Source of the DNA: Micavibrio sp. UBA2137
Lineage (GTDB): Bacteria > Pseudomonadota > Alphaproteobacteria > Micavibrionales > Micavibrionaceae
Direction: 5' to 3'
DNA: 64,000 nt
Assembly (NCBI GenBank): GCA_002328415.1
Contig: DCXL01000004.1
Location: forward strand, 541,976 to 605,975
The notes beneath the pieces are model-generated. The model had not been told where the DNA came from and searched no databases. It saw only the letters and a program-made list of their open reading frames with translations. The position numbers and the translations under genes are program-made. This document shows, one piece after another, positions 17,161 to 25,845 of the stretch (positions are counted from its first letter, which is position 1; each line of letters starts with the position of its first letter).

Positions 17161-17817
17161 ATGTGCATGACAGATTTACTTACACACCTTCAGACGCGTC
17201 GTTCTGTTTCCGTTAAACACCTTATTGAGCCCGCCCCTACTGGTAAAGAGTTAGAGGATATTCTCAAGCTCGGAACACGCACGCCCGACCACGGCAAAAT
17301 GGCGCCTTATTATTTTATTACATTTGAAGGCGAGGCACGTGTCGCTATTGGCAAACATTTGCGTGCTGCTTACGAGGCTGACAATCCAGACGCGCCAGTG
17401 GCAAAACTTGATTTAGAGGCAGAGCGATTCACGCGCGCGCCCCTTGTCATTGGTGTTATCTCGCGCATCCGTGAGGGCAAGCACCCGCAATGGGAACAGA
17501 TTTTAACAAGTGGTGCCGTGTGCATGAATATCATGCACGCCTGTTACGCGCATGGTTTTGCCGCAAACTGGTTAACCGAATGGTATGCCTATAGCGCGCA
17601 TTTTAAAGAGGCTCTCGGGTTGGAAGATGCGCGTGACCATGTTGCAGGATTTATCTATGTCGGCACACCCGCAGATACGAAAGACGAACGCGAGCGTCCA
17701 GAACTGTCCCAAATCCACACACGTTGGACAGCGGAGACAAAAGCCCTCAATAAAGGCGAAAGCTATAACCGTGATGGCTATGGTCTTCCCCGCAAGGGCT
17801 TTCAATTAAAGGATTAA
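17161..17817 (+). CDS. Nitroreductase family protein, YdjA-like
   Basis: A 218-residue FMN-dependent NAD(P)H oxidoreductase of the short nitroreductase group. The FMN phosphate-binding RRSVSVKHL motif is near residue 13. RTPDHGKMAPYYF is the alphaproteobacterial and YdjA hallmark, and the C-terminal FIYVGTPAD is the usual last strand. The physiological substrate is unknown. The start is 17161 or 17167; neither has a ribosome-binding site, which fits the leaderless reading noted for the -35 box. It is convergent with lysS, with a 2-bp gap. Confidence 0.88.
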   Translation: MCMTDLLTHLQTRRSVSVKHLIEPAPTGKELEDILKLGTRTPDHGKMAPYYFITFEGEARVAIGKHLRAAYEADNPDAPVAKLDLEAERFTRAPLVIGVISRIREGKHPQWEQILTSGAVCMNIMHACYAHGFAANWLTEWYAYSAHFKEALGLEDARDHVAGFIYVGTPADTKDERERPELSQIHTRWTAETKALNKGESYNRDGYGLPRKGFQLKD

Positions 17818-17819
17818 TC

Positions 17820-19313
17820 CTAGTCTTTAGGTTTGAGTGTTGGGAAGGCAATCACGTCACGGATATTCTGTGAATCTGTGAGCAGCATCACCAGACGGTC
17901 AATCCCAAGCCCCCATCCCCCTGTCGGCGGCAAGCCATATTCAAGGGCGGTCACAAAATCATCATCCAGCATTTGCGCCTCTTCATCCCCTGCCTCACGC
18001 TGCTTCACCTGCTCGGCAAAACGCTCGTACTGGACTTTCGGGTCATTCAACTCGCTAAAGGCATTGGCAATTTCCCAACCGTTGCAGAAGGTCTCAAAAC
18101 GCTCAACCAAACGCTCGGTTGTGCGATGCCCTTTGGCAAGGGGGGAAATATCTAGCGGGTGGTCTGTCACGTGAACAGGATTAACAAGCGTATCCTCAAC
18201 ACGTTCATCAAACACCGCCTCGACCACCTGCCCCCATTTTGATTTAGGGTCAACACTCACACCGATTTTCTTGGCCGCGTCAATGGCTTCCGCCGCATCT
18301 TTGGCATCCATAAAATCAACGCCCGTTTGTTCCTTAATCAAATCAATCATCGAGGCACGCTTCCATGGACGCGTGAAATCAATCTCGTGATCAGCAAATT
18401 TAATTTTGAGGCTACCGTGAACTTCTTCGACAAGTTTGCAGACCATATCCTCAATCAAATCCATGATGTCGAAATAATCAGCATAAGCATGATAGGCCTC
18501 AATCGAGGTAAATTCAGGATTGTGCTTAATGGAAATCCCTTCATTTCGGAAGATACGTCCAATTTCATAAACAACATCGGCAAAACCGCCAACAACAAGG
18601 CGCTTCAAAGGCAATTCAGTTGCCACACGCAAATAGAAATCGGCGCCAAGTGCATTGTGATGCGTTTTAAAAGGCTTGGCAGAGGCTCCACCCATTATGG
18701 ATTGTAACACAGGTGTTTCCACCTCGTACCCGCCCATGGCATCCATGTAATTACGGATGAAGGACACAATACGCGAACGTGTACGCAACACTTCACGGCT
18801 CTCATCGTTCATAATCAAATCGAGATAACGCTGGCGATAACGAGACTCCACATCTGTCAGCCCATGATATTTTTCTGGCAAGGGCAACATGGTTTTAGTC
18901 AGCATAACGGTTTCCGTTGCGCGCACAGACAACTCTCCACGTGGTGTACGACGAATAGTCCCACGTGCGCCAATAATGTCCCCGATATCATAATCTTCCA
19001 GATTGGAAAGCTGCTCTTCGCTCATGCTTTCCTTGTGACAGAACACCTGAATTTTACCACTGGCATCTGCCAAATCAATGAACATGCCGTTGTTACGCAT
19101 CGCGCGAATACGCCCAGCAACAGCAACCTTGTCCTCTGTTTCTGTCCCATCAGCTAAATCAGCATATTTATCCTGAAGCTCTTGCGCCGTATGCGAACGC
19201 TCATATTTATGCGGATATGGTTCAATGCCCTTGTCACGCAATGACTTCAACTTTGCCTCACGCGACTCGCGTGGATTAAGGGGCTGATTATGTTTTGGGT
19301 CTGGCTGTGACAT
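17820..19313 (-). CDS. lysS: Lysine--tRNA ligase, class II
   Basis: A 497-residue class II synthetase that charges tRNA-Lys. The N-terminal OB-fold is seen as VAVAGRIRAMRNNGMFIDL. Class II motif 2 reads RIFRNEGISIKHNPEFT, and motif 3 GWGLGIDRLVMLLTD is near the end. RYRQRYLDLIMN is a lysyl-specific signature. Many alphaproteobacteria carry a class I lysyl enzyme instead, so the class II form gives some taxonomic information. It is divergent from the DinG-like gene. Confidence 0.97.
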   Translation of the reverse strand: MSQPDPKHNQPLNPRESREAKLKSLRDKGIEPYPHKYERSHTAQELQDKYADLADGTETEDKVAVAGRIRAMRNNGMFIDLADASGKIQVFCHKESMSEEQLSNLEDYDIGDIIGARGTIRRTPRGELSVRATETVMLTKTMLPLPEKYHGLTDVESRYRQRYLDLIMNDESREVLRTRSRIVSFIRNYMDAMGGYEVETPVLQSIMGGASAKPFKTHHNALGADFYLRVATELPLKRLVVGGFADVVYEIGRIFRNEGISIKHNPEFTSIEAYHAYADYFDIMDLIEDMVCKLVEEVHGSLKIKFADHEIDFTRPWKRASMIDLIKEQTGVDFMDAKDAAEAIDAAKKIGVSVDPKSKWGQVVEAVFDERVEDTLVNPVHVTDHPLDISPLAKGHRTTERLVERFETFCNGWEIANAFSELNDPKVQYERFAEQVKQREAGDEEAQMLDDDFVTALEYGLPPTGGWGLGIDRLVMLLTDSQNIRDVIAFPTLKPKD

Positions 19314-19461
19314 GTCAGGTCTCTTCTAAGTTTTTTTGTTTTACGTTAAACGAAGTGTCATATCACCTGAAACAGTCCGAAAAATCAAGTCTTTGGGTAC
19401 ATGCGAGACAAGATTTTTCAATGCGGAATTTTTGGCCTCCCTATGCTACAAAGAAAGTCCC

Positions 19462-22257
19462 ATGAGTAACCCAGATTCGCACGCAACTGATTTTGAGAAA
19501 GATAGCCAACCTCTCCCTCTTCGGCTTCCGGTTTTACCTGTGTGTGTTGCAGGTTTGCGTAATACGGTGATGCTCACGGCTGAAGGAGAGCTGAAGAAAC
19601 TGAGTTTTGAGCAAGCTGGACAACTCATTCACAAGCAAGCCGTCTATTTATGCCACGCACCTTTTTTTCAGTCCCGCATCAAGACCGATATTCAAATCTT
19701 TGATGTGCTTGAACTTTATCTGTTTGTACATCCAACAAAATTTTGTGTGCCGACCGTAAATGGTCTGGCAACAGCACTTGGGCTAGAGACTGCCTCCTCA
19801 CTTGATGATCAGCCCTTCCTGATGATGGAGACTGTGCAAGCATTGCTGAATGATTTGCGCAAAATGCCCGAGGAGATGCAAGAAAAGCTGCGCGAGATTG
19901 CACGGCTGATGGGACTAAACGGACGTGGTTGGCCTTGGGCAGACACGGTTCTATCCGCCTTAAACAGCACTTATGATCCAAAGACACAAATTGATGGGAA
20001 GTCCGCCTTGGCAACATGGAAGAACCTGCCCGAATGGTCAGAACGTGCGCCACCGCCACCACCTAGTCATGATGGTTTGTCCGAGAACGAGATTAATGAA
20101 GCACTCGATTTGTTACTAAGCAGTAGTGACAAAAACCATGAGGATCGCCCCATGCAGCGTGCCTATGCGCATGAAATTGGCAGGGCCTTTCAGCCCAAGG
20201 ATGATTTGGAAGAACCCCATGTTCTGCTCGCCGAGGCAGGAACAGGAATTGGAAAGACGGTTGGTTATCTCGCCCCCTCATTTGCATGGGCACGTAAAAA
20301 CGGCGCGCGTGTGTGGATTTCAACATTCACCAAGAATTTACAAAGCCAGTTAGAACACGAACTTGACCGCGTCTATCCTAATCAGGAACTAAAGGATGAA
20401 AAGGCCGCCATACTGAAAGGGCGCGAAAATTATCTGTGTCTTTTGAATTACGAAGATGCAAGCGCAGGCGCAGCACTCGCGCGCTCTGTGCAAACGGCAG
20501 CAGCTCTAGGTTTTATGGCGCGTTGGATTATGGAGACAAAGGAAGGTGATTTCACAGGCCGCGACTATCCCGGGTGGGCCACACATATTTTTGGCTTTGC
20601 CAATACACGCGGGCTTGCGCTTAAAAGTGGCGAATGTATTTTTTCGGCCTGTGATCATTATCACAAATGCTTTAAGGAACGCGCCGCGCGCAAGGCCAAA
20701 CATGCCGAGCTTGTTATCTCCAACCATGCCCTTGTGATGATACAAACCGCACTTGCGCACAAGGGCGATCCGCTTCCCCCACGCCTTGTTTTTGATGAGG
20801 GGCATCATCTGTTTCATGCGGCTGATAGTGCATTTGCAGCACATCTGACCGCTCGCCAAACACGCGACATGCGCAGATGGATTATGGGGAACGAACATAA
20901 TCGTCGTGCCTCGCGTAATCGGGGCTTAAAGAAACGTGCCGAGGATTTGGTGAGTAGCTATCCAGAGGATGAAAAATTGCTCTATCAAATTATTCATCAT
21001 GCACTGGCCCTACCCGCTGATGGGTGGATGAAGCGCCTCAAAGAAAATAATCCAAACGGCCCAATTGAACATTTCTTTATTGGCCTTATGCATCAAGTTA
21101 ATGCGCGTAGCGTTTCACATGATGTTTTCTACTCACTTGAATGTCCGACCTATCCACTCTCCCAAACGGTAACTGCGCAACTCTCTGACATTCGTGATGC
21201 CCTTGTTAAGCTTCAATCCCCCATGCTGAAACTCTCGCAAAGTCTGGACAGGCGCATTAGCGAGGAAGACAGTGAAAATCTGATGGATCCTGATACGCGC
21301 AAGCGGATTGAAAGCCTGAGCCTCTCGCTTGAACGCCGCGCCCTTAATATGATTGGTGCATGGATTGGGATGATTGAAACGCTGTCCACAGGTGCCAAGC
21401 CCGAGGATTATGTCGATTGGATGCAGATTGAAAAGACTGATGGTCAAATGGAGGATGTCGGGCTTTATCGCCACTGGGTCGATCCGATGAAACCCTTTGG
21501 ACAGGCGCTCCTGCCACATGCACATGGTGTAGCAATAACATCCGCGACCTTACGTGACAAAAGCGGGGATGAGGCACATGACTGGCAAAAGGCAGAGAGC
21601 CAGACAGGGGCGCATTACCTCTCAACGGAGGCAAAACGCTTTGCCGCGCCCTCACCTTTCCCGTATGAGAAAAATGCCCGTGTTTATATTGTCAGTGACG
21701 TGAATAAAAATAACGCGGGGCATGTGTCTAGTGCACTTCACCACCTTATTGAGGCCTCTGGTGGAGGTGCGCTGAATATCTTCACCTCTATTCGTCGTCT
21801 GAAAAGCATTAAAAAGAACATTATTTCGAAACTTAACGTCCCGTTTTACTTTCAACATGAAGATAACATTGATATTGGCACATTGATTGATATCTTCCGT
21901 GAGAATGAGGATGCATGCCTTTTTGGCACAGATGCCCTGCGTGATGGTGTGGATGTGCTTGGCTCATCGCTACGCATGATGACATTTGACCGTGTGCCGT
22001 GGCCACGCCCGACATTATTGCATAAGGCACGCCGCGCTCAGTTTGGGGGACGCGCTTATGATGAAATGCTCACGCGTATGAAGTTACAACAAGCCTTTGG
22101 CCGCCTTATCCGCTCGCAAAATGACCGTGGTGTATTCGTGATGATGGACAGCGCCATGCCCTCGCGTCTGCTAACGGCCTTCCCACCCAATGTGGAGGTC
22201 AAAAAAGCAGGGTTATCCGAAATCTGCGCAGACATTAAAGAATTTTTGAAATCTTAG
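19462..22257 (+). CDS. ATP-dependent DNA helicase, DinG/XPD-like
   Basis: A 931-residue superfamily 2 iron-sulfur helicase. About 260 N-terminal residues precede the helicase core. This region is alpha-rich and has no exonuclease motif. The Walker A motif is LLAEAGTGIGKTVGYLAP, and the Walker B box VFDEGHHLF is the DEAH variant. Four Cys for the 4Fe-4S cluster are plausible in NYLCLL, GECIFSACDHYHKCF. Motif VI reads LQQAFGRLIRSQND. The family unwinds 5'-3' and can resolve R-loops. ATG at 19462 has AAAGAAAG upstream; the open frame before it is unlike the family. Its stop overlaps the convergent gene by 4 bp. Confidence 0.88.
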   Translation: MSNPDSHATDFEKDSQPLPLRLPVLPVCVAGLRNTVMLTAEGELKKLSFEQAGQLIHKQAVYLCHAPFFQSRIKTDIQIFDVLELYLFVHPTKFCVPTVNGLATALGLETASSLDDQPFLMMETVQALLNDLRKMPEEMQEKLREIARLMGLNGRGWPWADTVLSALNSTYDPKTQIDGKSALATWKNLPEWSERAPPPPPSHDGLSENEINEALDLLLSSSDKNHEDRPMQRAYAHEIGRAFQPKDDLEEPHVLLAEAGTGIGKTVGYLAPSFAWARKNGARVWISTFTKNLQSQLEHELDRVYPNQELKDEKAAILKGRENYLCLLNYEDASAGAALARSVQTAAALGFMARWIMETKEGDFTGRDYPGWATHIFGFANTRGLALKSGECIFSACDHYHKCFKERAARKAKHAELVISNHALVMIQTALAHKGDPLPPRLVFDEGHHLFHAADSAFAAHLTARQTRDMRRWIMGNEHNRRASRNRGLKKRAEDLVSSYPEDEKLLYQIIHHALALPADGWMKRLKENNPNGPIEHFFIGLMHQVNARSVSHDVFYSLECPTYPLSQTVTAQLSDIRDALVKLQSPMLKLSQSLDRRISEEDSENLMDPDTRKRIESLSLSLERRALNMIGAWIGMIETLSTGAKPEDYVDWMQIEKTDGQMEDVGLYRHWVDPMKPFGQALLPHAHGVAITSATLRDKSGDEAHDWQKAESQTGAHYLSTEAKRFAAPSPFPYEKNARVYIVSDVNKNNAGHVSSALHHLIEASGGGALNIFTSIRRLKSIKKNIISKLNVPFYFQHEDNIDIGTLIDIFRENEDACLFGTDALRDGVDVLGSSLRMMTFDRVPWPRPTLLHKARRAQFGGRAYDEMLTRMKLQQAFGRLIRSQNDRGVFVMMDSAMPSRLLTAFPPNVEVKKAGLSEICADIKEFLKS

Positions 22258-22733
22258 TCTGTTGGCAAAGCATTAAAATTAATGTAGCTGCATTTAGAGA
22301 CAAATGCTGTAACGTTTGGAAATGGGGTTTCGGCTTTCGCCTGTGTCCACATAGCCTCATATTCTCCAGATTTAGAAATTTGGAAAATATATGTTTCAGT
22401 GAGTTGGTTTGGGTATATAGCCACAAGTGTAAGAGCGTCATCTGAAATAGTTGCAGGAATTATTTCTCCCCCCTCACTTAATACAGACGTTATTCCAAGA
22501 ACACCCGAAAAGAATATATCCAATTCATCTTCATCAGTTTTCTTTAAATTGAACTGGCCTTTATATTTATTCTCAGTCCAACCAATATTATCCTTAGTTG
22601 CCATCTTCCTATCGGCATAATATGAATAACCTGATGCTTCACCACAAATAGCTACATCTTGGGAAGCAAAAGAAACACTCACTTGAAAAATGAAAAATAA
22701 AAGAAGATTTGCTGTGAACGTAAAAAATTTCAC
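22254..22733 (-). CDS. Secreted hypothetical protein coupled to atpC
   Basis: A 159-residue protein that I do not recognise. It has a clear Sec signal peptide (hydrophobic FTANLLLFFIFQVSVSFA, cleavage near residue 24) and a beta-rich mature part with three Cys (AICGEAS near the start, KCSYINF near the end), which could form a disulfide. It begins with GTG, which shares one base with the atpC stop codon (TAGTG), so translation is probably coupled to the ATP synthase operon. Composition is more AT-rich than the atp genes. A periplasmic lysozyme-inhibitor-like fold is possible but unproved. Confidence 0.65.
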   Translation of the reverse strand: MKFFTFTANLLLFFIFQVSVSFASQDVAICGEASGYSYYADRKMATKDNIGWTENKYKGQFNLKKTDEDELDIFFSGVLGITSVLSEGGEIIPATISDDALTLVAIYPNQLTETYIFQISKSGEYEAMWTQAKAETPFPNVTAFVSKCSYINFNALPTD

Positions 22734-23149
22734 TAAGCAACGGCCTTGAGTTTGGCGGTCACAATGACAAGTTGATCGCTGATACGCTTTTTCTCAATCA
22801 TGTCATCTGTTTCAGTCATAAGCTTAATCAGTGTTTCCTGTTCAGTGGCGAGGATATCACCATCAAGTTCAGACACGGGGATAGCCTCTTCTGCAAGCAA
22901 TGTAGTTTGCTCGGCTGTGATATCGGCAAAGCCACCTGCAATAAACAAACGTTCGGGCGTGCCACCCTGCTCGCGCAGGATTTCAACAACACCAGGACGT
23001 GCAGACACAACCAACGAGGCGTGCCCCTTGCGCACACCAACATCCCCCGCCTCACCCGGAAGAACAACCTGAAAGGCTGGCTCTTCAATCAGCTTTTTCG
23101 CAGGAGAGACAAGCTCAAAATGGAATGTGTTATTTGCTGTGTCTGACAT
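22733..23149 (-). CDS. atpC: ATP synthase F1 epsilon subunit
   Basis: The 138-residue central-stalk subunit that links the rotor to the c-ring and can inhibit ATP hydrolysis. The N-terminal beta-sandwich is recognised by FHFELVSPAKKL, VVLPGEAGDVGVRKGHASLV and LFIAGGFADIT. The C-terminal helical hairpin follows. AGAGGAC lies 8 bp before ATG. It is the last core gene of atpHAGDC and 15 bp after atpD. Confidence 0.95.
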   Translation of the reverse strand: MSDTANNTFHFELVSPAKKLIEEPAFQVVLPGEAGDVGVRKGHASLVVSARPGVVEILREQGGTPERLFIAGGFADITAEQTTLLAEEAIPVSELDGDILATEQETLIKLMTETDDMIEKKRISDQLVIVTAKLKAVA

Positions 23150-23164
23150 AGTGTCCTCTAATGA

Positions 23165-24628
23165 TTAAGCCGCTTCAGCCGCCATTTTCTTGGCCTTTTC
23201 CATGGCTTCCTCGATTGTACCAACCATGTAAAAGGCTGATTCAGGAAGATGGTCAAGCTCGCCCTCAACAATCATCTTGAATCCCTTAATTGTGTCTTCA
23301 AGCTGAACATAAGTCCCAGGTGTGCCTGTAAAGACCTCGGCAACATGGAAAGGCTGTGACAAGAAGCGCTGAATTTTACGCGCACGGGCCACAACAAGTT
23401 TGTCATCTTCTGACAATTCATCCATACCCAAGATGGCGATAATGTCCTGAAGCGCCTTGTAAGTTTGCAATGTCTTCTGAACATCAGCTGCAACCTTATA
23501 GTGTTCCTCACCCACAACACGCGGGTCAAGAATACGTGATGTTGAGTCAAGCGGGTCAACCGCAGGGTAAATCCCAAGTTCTGCAATCTGGCGTGACAAA
23601 ACAGTTGTCGCATCAAGGTGTGAGAAGGTTGTCGCAGGTGCAGGGTCAGTCAAGTCATCCGCAGGGACATAAACGGCCTGAACAGATGTAATAGATCCCT
23701 TATTTGTTGACGTAATACGTTCCTGCAATGCACCCATGTCAGTTGAGAGTGTTGGCTGGTAACCCACAGCAGATGGGATACGACCAAGAAGCGCTGACAC
23801 CTCGGCACCGGCCTGTGTGAAACGGAACACGTTATCCATGAAGAAAAGAACGTCCTGGCCTTCTTCGTCACGGAAATATTCAGCCATTGTCAAACCAGAC
23901 AAGGCCACACGTGCACGTGCTCCTGGTGGTTCATTCATCTGACCGTAAACAAGGGCAGCTTTTGATTTCTTCTCATCACCTGGTACAACAACACCAGATT
24001 CAATCATCTCGTGGTAAAGGTCATTCCCTTCACGTGTACGCTCACCAACACCGGCAAACACAGACACACCACCGTGTCCCTTTGCAATGTTGTTAATCAA
24101 TTCCATGATTGTCACAGTTTTACCAACACCAGCACCACCGAACAAACCAATCTTACCACCCTTGGCGTATGGGCAAAGCAAGTCAACAACCTTAATCCCT
24201 GTGACAAGCTGTTCTGTTTCTGTGGCTTGTTCAACAAATTCGGGCGCTTTTCTGTGAATACCCCATCTTGTTTTTGTTTTCACATCACCACGTTCGTCAA
24301 TTGCGTTTCCAACAACATCAAAGATACGGCCTTTTGTCGCTTCACCAACAGGAACAGCAATCGCCTCGCCTGTGTCAGTGACCTCTGTACCGCGTACAAG
24401 ACCATCTGTTGAGTCCATCGCAATTGTACGCACAACGTTTTCACCCAAGTGTTGAGCAACCTCAAGCACAAGAAGTTTACCGTTATTATCTGTATGAAGC
24501 GCGTTCAAAATCGCTGGCACATTGCCATCTGTGAACTGCACGTCAACAACCGCACCCAGCACCTGCTGAATGTGACCTGTTGCGCTTGCGTTAGCTGCTT
24601 TCTTTGTCGTTGTTTTCTTCGTTGCCAT
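23165..24628 (-). CDS. atpD: ATP synthase F1 beta subunit
   Basis: The 487-residue catalytic subunit. The P-loop GGAGVGKTV is near residue 165. GERTREGNDLYHEM contains the catalytic Glu region, and the DELSEED-type segment reads MDELSEDDK. The first 17 residues are a Lys/Thr/Ala-rich tail (ATKKTTTKKAANASATG) before the conserved GHIQQVLGAVVDVQF start. ATG at 24628 is used because GAGGAAG precedes it; the frame is open further 5'. Confidence 0.98.
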   Translation of the reverse strand: MATKKTTTKKAANASATGHIQQVLGAVVDVQFTDGNVPAILNALHTDNNGKLLVLEVAQHLGENVVRTIAMDSTDGLVRGTEVTDTGEAIAVPVGEATKGRIFDVVGNAIDERGDVKTKTRWGIHRKAPEFVEQATETEQLVTGIKVVDLLCPYAKGGKIGLFGGAGVGKTVTIMELINNIAKGHGGVSVFAGVGERTREGNDLYHEMIESGVVVPGDEKKSKAALVYGQMNEPPGARARVALSGLTMAEYFRDEEGQDVLFFMDNVFRFTQAGAEVSALLGRIPSAVGYQPTLSTDMGALQERITSTNKGSITSVQAVYVPADDLTDPAPATTFSHLDATTVLSRQIAELGIYPAVDPLDSTSRILDPRVVGEEHYKVAADVQKTLQTYKALQDIIAILGMDELSEDDKLVVARARKIQRFLSQPFHVAEVFTGTPGTYVQLEDTIKGFKMIVEGELDHLPESAFYMVGTIEEAMEKAKKMAAEAA

Positions 24629-24686
24629 TTTTTCTTCCTCTTTTTTCTCCGAAACTTTTAAGTTTTTTTTAGTTTGCGTTGGTGGG

Positions 24687-25598
24687 TTAAACCGCCTCGG
24701 CACCTGAAATAATTTCAATCAATTCTTTTGTAATGTAAGCCTGACGCGCACGGTTATAGATGAGCGTCAGATCCTTAATACGCTCACCCGCATTACGTGT
24801 TGCGTTATCCATCGCTGTCATACGAGCAGCTTGTTCCCCAGCGGAACTATCAAGAAGCGCGCGGAAAATCTGCACACCCATATTCTTGGGCAACAACCTT
24901 GAGAGAATTTCCTCTTCATTCGGCTCAAACGCATAAGGTGACGCAGGCTCGCGTGACACCTCATCGTCCTTGTCCTTATTGTCGTTTACATTGCTGTCTT
25001 CAACTTGTGCAAATGGAATAAGCTGTTGTGAACGAGGACGTTGTGTCAAAACAGAATGGAATTCGTTGTAAATGAGATGACAAACATCAACCTCACCCTT
25101 ATCAAATTCACTCATGATGACTTCTAAAATCTTATTTGCATCAGCGTAATCAACGTTTTTACCGCCTGTAATGCCTGTGAAGCTTTCAATGATTGCGTCT
25201 TTGTGTGTGCGCTTAATCAGGTCCCGTGCCTTACGCCCCGCACAAACAACCTTCACCTGTTTTCCTTCACCTTGAAGGCGTGTAATTTCTTGCTGTGCCA
25301 GACGCACAAGGTTCGCGTTAAACGCACCTGCCAAACCACGGTCAGAGGTCACAACAACAAGAAGATATTTCTCATCACGCCCTGTACCGACGAGCAATTT
25401 TGGACCTGTGCCAGCCGTTACACCAGCTGCCACACGTGACAACATCTGTGCCATAGCGCGTGCGTAAGGTTGTGAAGCCTCCGCCTGATCTTGGGCCTTT
25501 TTCAACTTGGCCGCAGCCACCATTTTCATGGCAGAGGTAATCTTCTTCGTCGATTTAACCGAAGATATTCTGTCTCTATAGTCACGTAAACTTGGCAT
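24687..25598 (-). CDS. atpG: ATP synthase F1 gamma subunit
   Basis: The 303-residue rotor shaft. The N-terminal helix SLRDYRDRISSVKSTKKITS and the C-terminal helix (AARMTAMDNATRNAGERI) form the coiled coil that turns inside the alpha-beta ring. TSDRGLAGAFNANL is the conserved core strand. A highly acidic insertion rich in Asp, Asn and Lys lies at about residues 198-221, longer than in E. coli. It lies between the 77-residue extra gene and atpD. Confidence 0.97.
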   Translation of the reverse strand: MPSLRDYRDRISSVKSTKKITSAMKMVAAAKLKKAQDQAEASQPYARAMAQMLSRVAAGVTAGTGPKLLVGTGRDEKYLLVVVTSDRGLAGAFNANLVRLAQQEITRLQGEGKQVKVVCAGRKARDLIKRTHKDAIIESFTGITGGKNVDYADANKILEVIMSEFDKGEVDVCHLIYNEFHSVLTQRPRSQQLIPFAQVEDSNVNDNKDKDDEVSREPASPYAFEPNEEEILSRLLPKNMGVQIFRALLDSSAGEQAARMTAMDNATRNAGERIKDLTLIYNRARQAYITKELIEIISGAEAV

Positions 25599-25609
25599 AA
25601 ATTCTTACT

Positions 25610-25843
25610 CTATAATTCCAATTTTAAAGTCTGGGTTTGCACTCTGGACGCTTCCCATGACTTTTCTCTTGCCTTACAAAAAGCTTCTTTTTGATCCTCA
25701 GGAACAAAGGCTGACAGGCCTGTGCTCTCATCATGATCAACCATAACCATACCCTCTGGTGTTTGCGCATGTAGGCGGTCACCAATCGGTGCAATCGACG
25801 CTATAAAGCCGCCATAATCTTCAACCTGAGGGAATGCGCTCAT
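25610..25843 (-). CDS. Unknown 77-aa protein inside the atp operon
   Basis: I do not recognise this protein. It begins 2 bp after the atpA stop codon with a fair ribosome site (AAAGGCGG) and ends 11 bp before atpG, so it is fully embedded in the operon. The product is acidic with no membrane segment: a beta-like N-terminal part (YGGFIASIAPIGDRLHA, EGMVMVDHDEST) followed by a charged helix (VPEDQKEAFCKAREKSW). It is not the zeta inhibitor, whose sequence differs, nor an AtpI or AtpZ type. Its tight placement supports translation and a link to F1, but the role is unknown. Confidence 0.7.
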   Translation of the reverse strand: MSAFPQVEDYGGFIASIAPIGDRLHAQTPEGMVMVDHDESTGLSAFVPEDQKEAFCKAREKSWEASRVQTQTLKLEL

Positions 25844-25845
25844 GG

